34,037 bases of DNA, taken from assembly GCA_031260355.1 (NCBI GenBank), contig JAIRJZ010000072.1, forward strand, positions 1 to 34,037, in the 5' to 3' direction. The DNA comes from Burkholderiales bacterium (lineage in GTDB: Bacteria; Pseudomonadota; Gammaproteobacteria; Burkholderiales; Casimicrobiaceae). Positions within the stretch are counted from its first letter, which is position 1. The number at the start of each line of letters is the position of its first letter. This document shows, in pieces, positions 18,336 to 26,326 of this stretch. A model generated the notes under the pieces. It did not search any database. It worked only from the letters and a program-made list of their open reading frames with translations, and was not told the origin of the DNA. A program made the position numbers and the translations under genes.

Positions 18336-18842
18336 ATGCCGGAACCGATGCAAGCACGTTTTCACATAAACGAACGCGACTATTTGCGCGCAGCGGTTCT
18401 TCACGCGCGGCTAACGCCGCGCAGATGGGTTGTGCTGGCGTTGTTGTTGGTGCTGTTGCTGGGCTGGGTACTGGCCGTGGGAACGTTGTTCGATGTTTGG
18501 GCGGTGGCTATCGGGGTGTCCGTCGGGTGTGTGGTGATTTTGCTTGCGCTTCGATTTATTGTTAATCCGTTGGTGTTGCGTTGGCACTACCGGCGGTATA
18601 AAGCAATCCATAAAGAGCAAACCATTACTTTGCTCGACGAAGGCGTGCGCTTCGATTCGTCCAACGGTAGCTCCCTATTGACGTGGGATCTGATCCTCAG
18701 ATGGCGGTATAACGCTGACTATGTGCTGATCTATTTGATGCCGCGCCTGTTCCACGTTGTTCCAAGCACAGTAGCTGCTGGCGGTTTCGACATGGAACGG
18801 CTAAAAGCGGATCTGATGCGGCATGTCGGGCCAACAGCGTGA
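18336..18842 (+). CDS. YcxB-like membrane protein
   Basis: 168 aa. It has two hydrophobic segments (roughly residues 33-52 and 58-80) followed by a soluble C-terminal domain of about 80 residues with the YcxB-like pattern: ITLLDEGVRFDSSNGSSLLTWDLILRW in two parts, then YLMPRLFHVVPSTV and GFDMERLKADLM. That domain is found in many uncharacterised inner-membrane proteins; no biochemical role is known to me. The ATG at 18336 is chosen over an upstream TTG at 18318. The gene sits alone, flanked by a repeat and a convergent gene, and ends about 45 bp before the walW-type stop. Confidence 0.75.
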   Translation: MPEPMQARFHINERDYLRAAVLHARLTPRRWVVLALLLVLLLGWVLAVGTLFDVWAVAIGVSVGCVVILLALRFIVNPLVLRWHYRRYKAIHKEQTITLLDEGVRFDSSNGSSLLTWDLILRWRYNADYVLIYLMPRLFHVVPSTVAAGGFDMERLKADLMRHVGPTA

Positions 18843-18888
18843 GAGCTATAGCTTGAAGTAATTCAGATGATTTTGCTTTTGTGTGCAG

Positions 18889-19854
18889 TTAAATCGAAAC
18901 CGTTCTAAACCTGTAATACTCTTCCAGAGTTGCGCCTCGGCAACGCGTCGCCAACCATGAAAAAAGCGTTTCAAGATCGGCGTAAAGCTTCTCGATGTGT
19001 TCGGCAGTTTGAAACGTCGGACTGCCGCCCGGCATGAATTCCGACGAATGCAGCATGAACTCGAGATAATCGGCGGCGGGTTCGGTCAGCACGCGCGCCG
19101 CCAGCGTTTGCATCGCTGTTACGTTGCCGCCGCGTGGCCGCAGCCAGGCCACCGAAGGCGTGTTTGATTTGCCGCGGCAACGGGCGATGAAATTTTTGAT
19201 GGCGTTGGTCAGCGCGCCGTGTTTGAGCCGTGTGGTCATCGGCACTTCCAGCAGCGTCGAATGGCCGGCGCGCTCAATGTGATCGAGATCGAGAAAATAA
19301 GCGTGCCGGGGAAAGGCGCGATAATCGGTGCCGCCCTGACCGGTCGGGTCGCCTTTCGTTGTGCGCCAGGAAATCTCCGGCGTGACCGAGCAATCGCTGT
19401 GGTAACCGTGTTCGGCGAGCAGCTTGGCGTAACGCGCGTCGAACGCCCAGCGTCCGGCGCGGTGACTGACCATCGGCGTTTGAAAAACGTCTTCGAGCAG
19501 GCGGTGGGTGACGAGAAACTTTTCGCGCATCACCGCTTCGGGGTATTCGATCAGATAGGGCTGATGGCGGTCGTCGTCATCCGTCAACGACGTGAGCGGC
19601 GGATTGTTCCAGGCATGAACATGGGTGCCGATTTCGCCGGTTCCCTTGCGTAAAACGTCGCGGCCAAACGCCTGAAACACCGGATCGTTCGCCATTTCAA
19701 AATTGGTCAGGTACACCGGCTTGAACGCAAAGCGTTCGCACAATGTCTGGAAACGCTGCAAATAACGGGCGTTTTCCGTGGTGATGTGGCGATGCTGCGT
19801 CCACAGATTGTCGCCTTCGGTATCAATGGTGATGATGAAAAACGGCGGGGGCAT
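18889..19854 (-). CDS. WalW-type polysaccharide deacetylase-like protein
   Basis: 321 aa, no signal peptide. It has the NodB-fold metal-site motifs of the WalW-like group: TIDTEGD near residues 9-15, the GTHVHAWNNPP metal histidines near 75-85, and SHRAGRWAFD near 130-139. A later HSSEFMPGGSPTF supplies the last histidine segment. WalW-like proteins are encoded in lipopolysaccharide and exopolysaccharide clusters; the substrate is unknown. It is divergent from a heptosyltransferase-like gene over a 60-bp spacer, which supports a role in surface glycans. No clear Shine-Dalgarno is present. Confidence 0.85.
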   Translation of the reverse strand: MPPPFFIITIDTEGDNLWTQHRHITTENARYLQRFQTLCERFAFKPVYLTNFEMANDPVFQAFGRDVLRKGTGEIGTHVHAWNNPPLTSLTDDDDRHQPYLIEYPEAVMREKFLVTHRLLEDVFQTPMVSHRAGRWAFDARYAKLLAEHGYHSDCSVTPEISWRTTKGDPTGQGGTDYRAFPRHAYFLDLDHIERAGHSTLLEVPMTTRLKHGALTNAIKNFIARCRGKSNTPSVAWLRPRGGNVTAMQTLAARVLTEPAADYLEFMLHSSEFMPGGSPTFQTAEHIEKLYADLETLFSWLATRCRGATLEEYYRFRTVSI

Positions 19855-19885
19855 GAACGCTGAAAGGGAAAGAGTCCGAAATCGA

Positions 19886-19907
19886 TTTACAATACGCCCA
19901 TTGTAAA
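19886..19907. promoter_or_regulatory. Symmetric divergent promoter between walW-type and waaQ-type genes
   Basis: A perfect palindrome, TTTACAAT - ACGCCC - ATTGTAAA, gives a TACAAT -10 on each strand. Each -10 faces away from the other and precedes its gene by 21-32 bp. Symmetric -10 elements are known to drive divergent transcription in bacteria. No clear -35 on either side. A dimeric regulator could also bind it. Confidence 0.55.
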
Positions 19908-19914
19908 GGAAACC

Positions 19915-21009
19915 GTGATTGCCATGTCTGTCGAGGGGAGGCTTTCATTCACACCGCAGCGGGTGCTGCTCATCAAACTTCGCCATCATGGTGACGTGCT
20001 GCTGACCACGCCGCTGATCCGCGCTCTGCACCTCTGCTATCCCAGAGTCGAGGTGGATGTGCTGATCTACCGCGAAACCGAAGACATGCTGCGCCACAAT
20101 CCGCAGGTGGCGCATCGGTGGACCATCGATCGGAGCTGGAAAAAAGAAGGGGCGCTGGCACAGATGGGGTATGAACGACAGCTGTGGCGGGCGCTGAGAA
20201 CGCGGCGTTACGACCTGCTGATCCATCTGACCGAAAGCTGGCGCGGCGCGGCGTTGGCGCGCAGCCTGGGGGTGAAACGCAGCGTCGCCTTCGATTATCC
20301 GCGGCGCGACAATATGTTGTGGAGGCACAGTTTTACCGATCTGGTGCCGTTGCCGAAAGAACCGTGCCACAACGCGGCATTGCAATTGTCGGTGTTGACA
20401 GCATTGGGACAGACACCGGAAGCGGAAGCCTTTCCGTTGTCGCTGTCTGTCAACGAGACTGCGCGCGCTGCGTTTTTTGATGCTTTACGAAGCACCGGCT
20501 GGCAGGGAGCGCCTTATGTGCTGGTTCACCCCGGCGCGCGCTGGTTTTTCAAATGCTGGGAAGACGCCTCCTTTGTTACTTTGATCGACGCGCTGATCGC
20601 GCGCGGACATACGGTGGTGCTGACCGGAGCGCCGGACGTGCGTGAAACAGCGATGGCGGCCAACATTCTGGCAAACATCAAAGACAAGACGCGGGTACAT
20701 TCGCTGGTCGGGCAGTTGTCGCTCGCCGAACTGGCGGCGGCGATCAGTGAGGCGCGGCTTTTCATCGGAGTCGATTCGGTGCCGATGCACATGGCGGCGG
20801 CGCTGCAAATTCCGGGCGTGGTCTTGTTCGGGCCGAGCAAAGTGCACGAATGGTCGCCCTGGCAAGCGCCGATCACCGTACTGAAAGCGTCTGACTGGAC
20901 GACGCTGCCGCACCCTGACAGTATCGACACCGCAACGACGACACGCTATCTGGCGGCGATTCCGGTCGAGGCAGTGCTGGAGGCGGTGCTGGCGCGGGCA
21001 GAAATGTAG
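19915..21009 (+). CDS. waaQ: Lipopolysaccharide heptosyltransferase-like glycosyltransferase (family 9)
   Basis: 364 aa from a GTG, with an ATG three codons later (19924). AAAGGA at 19905-19910 suits the GTG. Glycosyltransferase family 9 features: VLLIKLRHHGDVLLTTPLIRAL at the N-terminus in two parts, then VLVHPGARWFFKCWE, TGAPDVRE, and the C-terminal donor-site pattern FIGVDSVPMHMAAAL followed by VVLFGPSK. This is typical of WaaQ/RfaQ, which adds a heptose to the inner core. The exact linkage is not readable. Its stop codon TAG is shared with the GTAG foot of the first REP hairpin. Confidence 0.9.
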   Translation: MIAMSVEGRLSFTPQRVLLIKLRHHGDVLLTTPLIRALHLCYPRVEVDVLIYRETEDMLRHNPQVAHRWTIDRSWKKEGALAQMGYERQLWRALRTRRYDLLIHLTESWRGAALARSLGVKRSVAFDYPRRDNMLWRHSFTDLVPLPKEPCHNAALQLSVLTALGQTPEAEAFPLSLSVNETARAAFFDALRSTGWQGAPYVLVHPGARWFFKCWEDASFVTLIDALIARGHTVVLTGAPDVRETAMAANILANIKDKTRVHSLVGQLSLAELAAAISEARLFIGVDSVPMHMAAALQIPGVVLFGPSKVHEWSPWQAPITVLKASDWTTLPHPDSIDTATTTRYLAAIPVEAVLEAVLARAEM

Positions 21010-21029
21010 GGACGGCAATCTGCCGCCCG
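21006..21029 (+). repeat. REP element 1, at the end of the heptosyltransferase gene
   Basis: GTAG followed by GGACGGCAATCTGCCGCCC, a short hairpin with loop ATC. The A in the left arm makes one A/C mismatch. The GTAG contains the stop codon of the upstream gene. GTAG at the foot of a REP hairpin is the known recognition mark of RAYT transposases. Confidence 0.8.
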
Positions 21030-21054
21030 CCAGCGCTTTTAAGAGGAAGATGTT

Positions 21055-21573
21055 GTGAAAGGATTTCCTGAGCGCAAACCAAACCGCTTGAAAGATTACG
21101 ATTACAGCCAAAATGGCGCGTATTTCATAACGATATGCGCCAAAGATCGGCAGGAATTGTTCGCAACTATCGACAACTCCGTAGGGGCGGCAATCTGCCG
21201 CCCGTGTCTCGAATTATTAGATATTGGGCGTGTGATTGACATTGCGATAAACCGTATTTCACAGACCCACCCGGGTGTACGTGTCGATAAATATGTGATT
21301 ATGCCGAATCATGTGCACATGATTTTGGAGATTGACCGTTCTGACGGGCGGCAGGTTGCCGCCCCTACGATACAAGCCATTATCGGACAGATGAAACGAT
21401 TTGTGTCCATGCAGTGCGGTGTTTCTGCTTGGCAAAAATCGTTTCACGACCACATTATCCGAAACGAAGAAGATTATTTGGGAATTGCCCAATACATCGA
21501 AACCAACCCCGATCAATGGGAAACAGATTGTTTCAATGCGAGAGGAAGTGGGAAGCAGATTGCTTCCCCTTGA
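21055..21573 (+). CDS. REP-associated tyrosine transposase (RAYT, IS200/Y1 family)
   Basis: 172 aa, GTG start after AGAGGAAG. Y1-type HUH nuclease related to IS200/IS605 TnpA that recognises REP hairpins. The metal-binding HVH is at residues 86-88 (VIMPNHVHMIL), the N-terminal strand is GAYFITICAKDRQ, and the C-terminal helix WQKSFHDHIIRNEEDYLGIAQYIETNP holds the candidate catalytic tyrosines (Tyr141, Tyr147), given here in full as positions 126-152. Three REP-type sequences lie inside the frame: residues 43-50 (VGAAICRP), 97-104 (DGRQVAAP) and the last ten residues. The gene is therefore interrupted in frame by its own targets, and its C-terminus is REP-derived. It may be impaired, but the HUH motif is intact. 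Confidence 0.85.
   Translation: MKGFPERKPNRLKDYDYSQNGAYFITICAKDRQELFATIDNSVGAAICRPCLELLDIGRVIDIAINRISQTHPGVRVDKYVIMPNHVHMILEIDRSDGRQVAAPTIQAIIGQMKRFVSMQCGVSAWQKSFHDHIIRNEEDYLGIAQYIETNPDQWETDCFNARGSGKQIASP
21181..21205 (+). repeat. REP element 2, inside the RAYT gene
   Basis: GTAG then GGGCGGCAATCTGCCGCCC and GT. Perfect 8-bp stem with loop ATC. It is read in frame as residues 43-50 of the transposase. Confidence 0.85.
21344..21368 (-). repeat. REP element 3, inverted, inside the RAYT gene
   Basis: The reverse complement reads GTAG followed by GGGCGGCAACCTGCCGCCC. The loop is ACC instead of ATC. It is read in frame as residues 97-104 of the transposase. With element 2 it makes an inverted pair (BIME-like). 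Confidence 0.82.
21550..21568 (-). repeat. REP-like hairpin 4, stem variant, at the RAYT 3' end
   Basis: The reverse complement is GGGAAGCAATCTGCTTCCC. It keeps the loop and its closing pairs but has AAG/CTT in place of CGG/CCG in the stem, so base pairing is preserved. There is no GTAG foot. The transposase stop codon lies just after it. Confidence 0.65.
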
Positions 21574-21596
21574 AGCGTTCGCCGCGGGGTTACTCC

Positions 21597-21621
21597 GTAG
21601 GGGCGGCAATCTGCCGCCCGT
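21597..21621 (+). repeat. REP element 5, downstream of the RAYT gene
   Basis: GTAG and GGGCGGCAATCTGCCGCCC, identical to element 2, 24 bp after the RAYT stop and in inverted orientation to hairpin 4. Confidence 0.85.
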
Positions 21622-21704
21622 AACAGGGCTATAAGGGGCATCTTACAAGAGAGAAAGAGTTGCTCTATGCAAAGGGCGGGTCTCAAACCCGGCCAGCCTG
21701 TTTT

Positions 21705-22121
21705 TCACGCGCCGATGATTTTCACAAGCACCCGCTTGTCGCGCATGCCGTCAAACTCACCATAGAAAATCTGTTCCCAAGTTCCAAAGTCGAGCTGGCC
21801 GTTCGTGATCGCAACAACAACTTCGCGCCCCATCACAGTGCGTTTCAAGTGTGCGTCGGCGTTGTCCTCATGGCTGTTGTGGTCGTATTGGTCATGCGGT
21901 TTTTCCGGCGCGAGTTTTTCCAGCCAACGCTCGAAGTCGAGGTGCAGACCGCTCTCATCGTCGTTGATAAACACACTCGCTGTGATATGCATGGCGTTCA
22001 CGAGACACAGGCCTTCGCGTATGCCGCTCTCGGCAAGCGCGGTTTTGACCTGCGGCGTGATGTTGACCAGAGCGCGGCGGGTCTTGGTGCGAAAGAGCAA
22101 CTCTTTTCGGAATGACTTCAT
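21705..22121 (-). CDS. YjbQ family protein (UPF0047)
   Basis: 138 aa, the normal length. YjbQ family proteins form trimers and are annotated as secondary thiamine-phosphate synthases because they can rescue thiE mutants weakly; the physiological role is unsettled. Family signatures seen are [19 protein letters not shown] (residues 38-56), [18 protein letters not shown] (80-97) and the tail [18 protein letters not shown]. No strong Shine-Dalgarno. It is convergent with the RAYT gene, in the REP-rich gap. Confidence 0.92.
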   Translation of the reverse strand: MKSFRKELLFRTKTRRALVNITPQVKTALAESGIREGLCLVNAMHITASVFINDDESGLHLDFERWLEKLAPEKPHDQYDHNSHEDNADAHLKRTVMGREVVVAITNGQLDFGTWEQIFYGEFDGMRDKRVLVKIIGA

Positions 22122-22143
22122 GATAGGTCTTGCGGTTTATTCG

Positions 22144-22160
22144 GAGCGGCAAATGCCGCT
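22144..22160 (-). repeat. Small hairpin upstream of yjbQ
   Basis: AGCGGCA AA TGCCGCT, 7-bp stem. On the plus strand TTTT follows. It may be a decayed REP (shares GCGGCA/TGCCGC) and lies in the gap between cytochrome b561 and yjbQ. Confidence 0.4.
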
Positions 22161-22172
22161 TTTCCAAGTATG

Positions 22173-22197
22173 CACGGGCGGCAATCCGCCGCCCGTG
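22173..22197. repeat. REP-like hairpin 6 between yjbQ and cytochrome b561
   Basis: CACGGGCGGC and GCCGCCCGTG form a perfect 10-bp stem around AATCC. It shares the GGGCGGCAAT core with the other REPs but lacks the GTAG foot. Confidence 0.7.
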
Positions 22198-22236
22198 GCA
22201 TAGCTACAAGACACATCTTACCAAAAACCTTGCCGA

Positions 22237-22821
22237 CTATTTGCCGCCGTGAATCATTTTGGAGACAATGCCCTTCTCGGTCGTGTTTTCGCCGATAAAG
22301 ACACCGGCGAGATGCACGAAAACATACACGCCGACAAAGTAGCCGCAGTAAATATGGATGGCTTTCAAAACAGCGCGCAGTTCACGCACATCGTCTCCTC
22401 TCGGGCCGAATTTCATGAACAATCCGATGGCGAGAATCAAGGTTAAAGCGATGTAGAGCAGAACATACAGTCCGCCTCGCAGCTTTTGATGTGCGGTCGC
22501 CTCTTTGGAGCAAGGCAAATCGAATTTGGGCTTGCTCACGAAGAGGTCTATCCACCGCAAGATCAGCAAAGCAACCAGTGCATAGCCCGCATAAAAATGC
22601 CAATCAAACATGGGGGTTCTGATTTTCCTTGCGATACTGCTTGCATCTTGAGACGAAACCGTAATGCCGTTTTCCGCCAGAGAGGAGGCAATGATCTGCG
22701 CGATTCCGGGAATGTTCAACCAGGTGGCGTTTAAAAACGCCGTGAAAAGCGCCAACAATACGCCCAGAGCGATCGCCCAGTGTAAAAACCTATGTAAAAG
22801 TGAAAAATGCGTTTGCTTCAT
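22237..22821 (-). CDS. Cytochrome b561-type membrane protein
   Basis: 194 aa from the ATG at 22821. Four hydrophobic segments carry the haem-ligand histidines of the prokaryotic b561 family: LLHRFLHWAIAL near residues 8-19, DWHFYAGYALVALLILRW (about 76-93), and the pair in IHIYCGYFVGVYVFVHLAGV near 159-178. It probably transfers electrons between the quinone pool and a periplasmic acceptor, and oxidative or superoxide defence has been suggested for such proteins. The open frame continues upstream to 23010, but this part looks non-coding. It is on the same strand as yjbQ; no strong ribosome site. Confidence 0.88.
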   Translation of the reverse strand: MKQTHFSLLHRFLHWAIALGVLLALFTAFLNATWLNIPGIAQIIASSLAENGITVSSQDASSIARKIRTPMFDWHFYAGYALVALLILRWIDLFVSKPKFDLPCSKEATAHQKLRGGLYVLLYIALTLILAIGLFMKFGPRGDDVRELRAVLKAIHIYCGYFVGVYVFVHLAGVFIGENTTEKGIVSKMIHGGK

Positions 22822-23123
22822 GAGGCAACCCGTCCTGAAAAAAAGTCGTTGAAAGTAGTGAGGCAAGCGGCCTGACAAGATACTCAGTAGGGCAGACCTT
22901 TCCGGCATCTTGATGGCATCATCTTGGTTGTCGGGAGATTGTAATGCCTTAACCGGCTCGGGAACGCAAAGAACAAGCAAACGGCATGCAAGCGAAACTA
23001 TGCTGCTCATTAAAATAGATTATTCGTTGAGTATGCTCTAGCTGACTCGAAACTGGCGCCGCTATTGATCGCGACATATTCTGACCCACTGATCGACGAT
23101 ACTGGCTTCCACGCATGGAGGCC
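22822..23123. other. Gap between cytochrome b561 and the AAA+ gene
   Basis: No gene supported. The minus-strand frame through this stretch is the unlikely extension of the b561 gene. The second half becomes A/T-richer (ATTAAAATAGATTATTCG near 23010-23030) and should contain divergent promoters, but no clear -35/-10 pair was found. It marks the left border of the accessory region. Confidence 0.35.
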
Positions 23124-25214
23124 ATGATGGATCACATTAACGTCGGCAAAGAGGGTTATCCCGCAATTTTCAAATTGTGGGCGTTGCGTGCTTTGGTGCT
23201 ACTGAGATGGCACTTCCTTCTTCTTGACAACTATTCATCCTGCTTGGCTGAGGCTATCGGAGCAGATGAATCCTTCGATATGGAAACGCAGAGTTCCGAA
23301 AAGAGAGATGAAGCACGATCGGAAGCGCTTAACAAGCTTCGACAATTACATGCCGAAGCTGAAAAGGAAATGAAAGATGTTCGTGTCCCTGAAACGGTTT
23401 ATCGCAATATAGGACATCTTTCTGACATTATTGGTCTGAACGGGGTCGAGCGGCGCGTGATGGAATTTGCTGTTTTGAGCAGAAGATTTTTCAGCTTTTT
23501 GAGGGGAGGAGGGGGGGATATCAGAGGGCGGGGAAATATTGAAGGTTTTTTATCCATGATTCTCGGGATTCCGGAAAAAGATGTCAGGCGGGCATTGTCA
23601 AGGGAAGGAAAGCTGAAGCAAAGCGGTGTTTTCAATGAGGAGGAAGATAAATGCCGCTATGGTATTGATGGAGCCATCAACGTTTTCCCGGAAAGTCTTT
23701 TTAACACGCTGGATTGTGCCGGCGTCGAGAGCTTCATGTCTTTATTTCGATCTGTTATCAGAGAAGAATCGGCGCCATCTCTATCTTTGGGGGATTACTC
23801 GCATATTGACTCTACTTTGAAGGTTCTTCTTCCATATCTCGATAAAGCGTTAAAAAACCAAAAAAAGGGAGTGAATATTTTTATCTATGGAAGACCCGGA
23901 ACAGGAAAGACAGAGCTTACACGGGTATTGGCGAGGGAACTGCAATGCAAAGCGCTCTTCGTCGCTAGCGAAGACGAAAGCAGGGAGGCTGCCAATGAGC
24001 ATGAGAGGGCGCGGGCGTTTTGTTTGGCGCAACAACTGTTTTCTTCAAGCGGGAATTTCCTTGTGTTTGATGAAGCGGGAGACGTTTTTGGTGAAGGAGC
24101 CAGGTTCTCCCGCAAAGAAAAGGCGCAAGAAAGCAAGGGCTGGTTTGTCAAGGCCTTGGAAGAAAACAAGATACCGACAATCTGGTTGGCTAATTCCATC
24201 TGGAATATCGATCCGGCACTGGTTCGCCGCTTCGACATGATTTTTGAAGTACCGGTTCCTGCTCGGAGACAACGTGAAACTTTGATTCAAAAAAGCGGTA
24301 AAGATTTCGTATCGGAGAAAACGGTCAAGAAGATGGCGCAGGTCGAAGTTTTGACGCCGGCGGTCATCACGCGCGCCTCGTCGGTTGTTCGAGAAGCACT
24401 TTTCAACCAGTCCGAAGTGGAAAAAGAGCGCGCTTTCGAACAATTGGTGAGTTGTACTTTGGAGGCGCAGGGACATAAACCATTGAAAAAAGACGACCCC
24501 AATATCTTGCCCGAATACTATGGGCTCGATTATTTGAATACGGGAGCCGACCTCTTTTCCATTGCCGAAGGAATGGAGGCGATTAAAAGCGGCAGACTTT
24601 GCTTGTATGGCCCTCCCGGCACAGGAAAAACAGCGTTCGCGCGTTGGCTGGCACAGCGACTCAATATTCCGCTCAACGTCAAGCGCGGCTCCGACCTCAT
24701 CTCAATGTGGTGTGGCGAAACGGAGCGCAATATTGCTCGTGCCTTTCTGGAAGCGGAAAGAGACGGCGCGTTATTGCTGATCGATGAGGCGGACAGTTTT
24801 CTTCAAGATCGTCGTAATGCAGCACGGTCATGGGAAATTACGGAGGTCAACGAAATGTTGACACAGATGGAAAGCTTCTCTGGCATCTTTGTAGCCTCGA
24901 CAAACCTTATGGGCTGTCTCGACCCGGCGGCGTTGCGGCGTTTTGACGCCAAGTTGAAATTCGGATACCTGTCGGCAGAACAAGCCCTGCGGCTCCTGCA
25001 AAGCCAATGCCGGTCTTTAGGGATTTCTGCGCCCACAACAGACAAACCTTTTGCACACATAGAGAGGCTTGCGGTATTAACGCCGGGGGATTTTGCGACA
25101 GTGGCGCGACGGCACCGCTTCCAACCGTTCAAGTCGGTGGAGGAGATAGTCGGAAAGCTCGAAGAGGAATGTCGGATCAAAGAGGATTTCAGGTCGGCTA
25201 TCGGATTTGCTTGA
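23124..25214 (+). CDS. Double AAA+ ATPase
   Basis: 696 aa. An N-terminal helical region of about 220 residues, with a charged segment at 50-90, is followed by two AAA modules. Module 1 has Walker A GRPGTGKT (256-263), Walker B FLVFDEAGD (around 312-320) and an arginine-finger-type RRFD (368-371). Module 2 has GPPGTGKT (496-503), LIDEAD (552-557) and RRFD (605-608). All key residues are present, so both are probably active, as in Cdc48-like or SpoVK-like remodellers. No protease domain or membrane segment is seen. GGAGG at 23117-23121 precedes tandem ATGs (23124, 23127). The following WYL-nuclease pair and lower GC suggest an accessory function. The biological role is unknown. Confidence 0.85.
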   Translation: MMDHINVGKEGYPAIFKLWALRALVLLRWHFLLLDNYSSCLAEAIGADESFDMETQSSEKRDEARSEALNKLRQLHAEAEKEMKDVRVPETVYRNIGHLSDIIGLNGVERRVMEFAVLSRRFFSFLRGGGGDIRGRGNIEGFLSMILGIPEKDVRRALSREGKLKQSGVFNEEEDKCRYGIDGAINVFPESLFNTLDCAGVESFMSLFRSVIREESAPSLSLGDYSHIDSTLKVLLPYLDKALKNQKKGVNIFIYGRPGTGKTELTRVLARELQCKALFVASEDESREAANEHERARAFCLAQQLFSSSGNFLVFDEAGDVFGEGARFSRKEKAQESKGWFVKALEENKIPTIWLANSIWNIDPALVRRFDMIFEVPVPARRQRETLIQKSGKDFVSEKTVKKMAQVEVLTPAVITRASSVVREALFNQSEVEKERAFEQLVSCTLEAQGHKPLKKDDPNILPEYYGLDYLNTGADLFSIAEGMEAIKSGRLCLYGPPGTGKTAFARWLAQRLNIPLNVKRGSDLISMWCGETERNIARAFLEAERDGALLLIDEADSFLQDRRNAARSWEITEVNEMLTQMESFSGIFVASTNLMGCLDPAALRRFDAKLKFGYLSAEQALRLLQSQCRSLGISAPTTDKPFAHIERLAVLTPGDFATVARRHRFQPFKSVEEIVGKLEEECRIKEDFRSAIGFA

Positions 25215-25241
25215 CTGTTATTGGCTATGAAGCGAAACCGT

Positions 25242-25269
25242 TTGACTTTGTTAATAGAGGGATTATTCT
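25242..25269 (+). promoter_or_regulatory. Candidate promoter of the WYL-nuclease pair
   Basis: TTGACT and TATTCT separated by 16 bp, located in the 100-bp gap after the ATPase gene and 47 bp before the WYL gene. A direct repeat GTTGA (25276-25280 and 25286-25290), spaced by 10 bp, lies just downstream and could be an operator. Confidence 0.45.
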
Positions 25270-25315
25270 TACATCGTTGATCGAGGTTGACCGGTAAAAT
25301 TCCCGAGGAAAAATC

Positions 25316-26326
25316 ATGCCAAAAGCTGCGAATCATCAAGCCCTGGCCCGTCAATGGGAGCTCTTGAAAATACTCCCCGGCAAAGGCCCTGGGTTAACCG
25401 CCAGAGAAATCGCCGAGCAGTTAAAAGCGCTTGGGTTTGAAGTGACCAAACGCACGGTCGAGCGCGATCTCAATGATCTTTCCGGGCTGTTCGGCATCAT
25501 CTGTAACAATAAAAGTACGCCCTACGGTTGGCACTGGATGCCGAAAGAAAGCCTGACCTTGCCGGCGTTGAGCATCACGGACGCGGTTTCGTTCAAGTTG
25601 CTCGAAGAATTGTTGCGACCTTTGTTGCCGTCGGCGATTCTCGACGTTCTCGATATTCGGTTTCGGAAAGCACAGGACAAGCTGTCAGCACTGGCCAAAG
25701 AAAACCCCAACGCGCGATGGGTGGAAAAAGTGCGCTACGTTCCTCCGGCCTTATCGCTCTTGCCGCCGGAAATCAAGGAAGGCATTCTCGAGGCCGTTCA
25801 AAATGCGCTGCTTTCCGACAAACAGATCGAAGTGGAGTATTTGAAGCTCGGCGAGAAAAAGAAAAGCGCGTTGAGACTCCATCCGTTGGGGCTGGTGCAG
25901 CGCGGTTCCGTGACGTATCTCGTAGCTACGGCATTCGATTACACCGATGTCAGGCTTTACGCCGTGCACCGTGTCTGGGAGGTGAAATTTACCGATGAGG
26001 CAGTCAAGCGACCGAAAGGATTCAAGCTTGACCACTACATAGAAGAAGGCGCGCTTCAGTTCGGCGAAAGCAAGAAAATAATATTCAAGGCAAAAGTCTC
26101 CGAAGAACTTGCCGCGATTCTTGTCGAAACGCCGTTGTCGGAAGATCAGAAGTTGAAACAGGTAAACGGCGAGTATAATTTGACGGCGGCCGTTGTTGAT
26201 AGCTGGCAGTTGGAGTGGTGGGTATTGTCGCAGGCGGCGAGGATCACCGTGGTTGCGCCCAAAGAACTGCGGCGACGAATTGCCGAAGAGCTGACAGAGG
26301 CGGTAAAGGGTTACGGGAACAAATGA
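25316..26326 (+). CDS. WYL-domain transcriptional regulator
   Basis: 336 aa, ATG after GAGGA. The N-terminus is a winged helix (residues 5-65; LTAREIAEQL, then TKRTVERDLNDLSGLFGI). It is followed by a WYL domain (about 150-230) with IEVEYLKLGEKKKSALRLHP and QRGSVTYLVATAFDYTDVRLY, then a WCX-like tail (FKAKVSEELAAIL ... LEWWVLSQAARITVVAP). The W of the WYL motif is T here (VTYLVA). WYL domains often sense nucleic acid ligands and frequently regulate phage-defence operons. The stop codon overlaps the next ATG (ATGA), so the two are translationally coupled. Confidence 0.9.
   Translation: MPKAANHQALARQWELLKILPGKGPGLTAREIAEQLKALGFEVTKRTVERDLNDLSGLFGIICNNKSTPYGWHWMPKESLTLPALSITDAVSFKLLEELLRPLLPSAILDVLDIRFRKAQDKLSALAKENPNARWVEKVRYVPPALSLLPPEIKEGILEAVQNALLSDKQIEVEYLKLGEKKKSALRLHPLGLVQRGSVTYLVATAFDYTDVRLYAVHRVWEVKFTDEAVKRPKGFKLDHYIEEGALQFGESKKIIFKAKVSEELAAILVETPLSEDQKLKQVNGEYNLTAAVVDSWQLEWWVLSQAARITVVAPKELRRRIAEELTEAVKGYGNK

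Noticed and set aside
21006-22197. REP cluster considered as a CRISPR array
   Set aside because: The repeats differ in orientation and spacing, are self-palindromic with GTAG feet, and there are no uniform spacers or cas1/cas2 genes.
22822-23010. N-terminal extension of cytochrome b561 by 63 residues
   Set aside because: It would put a charged segment before the first membrane helix, which family members lack; the ATG at 22821 matches the usual start.
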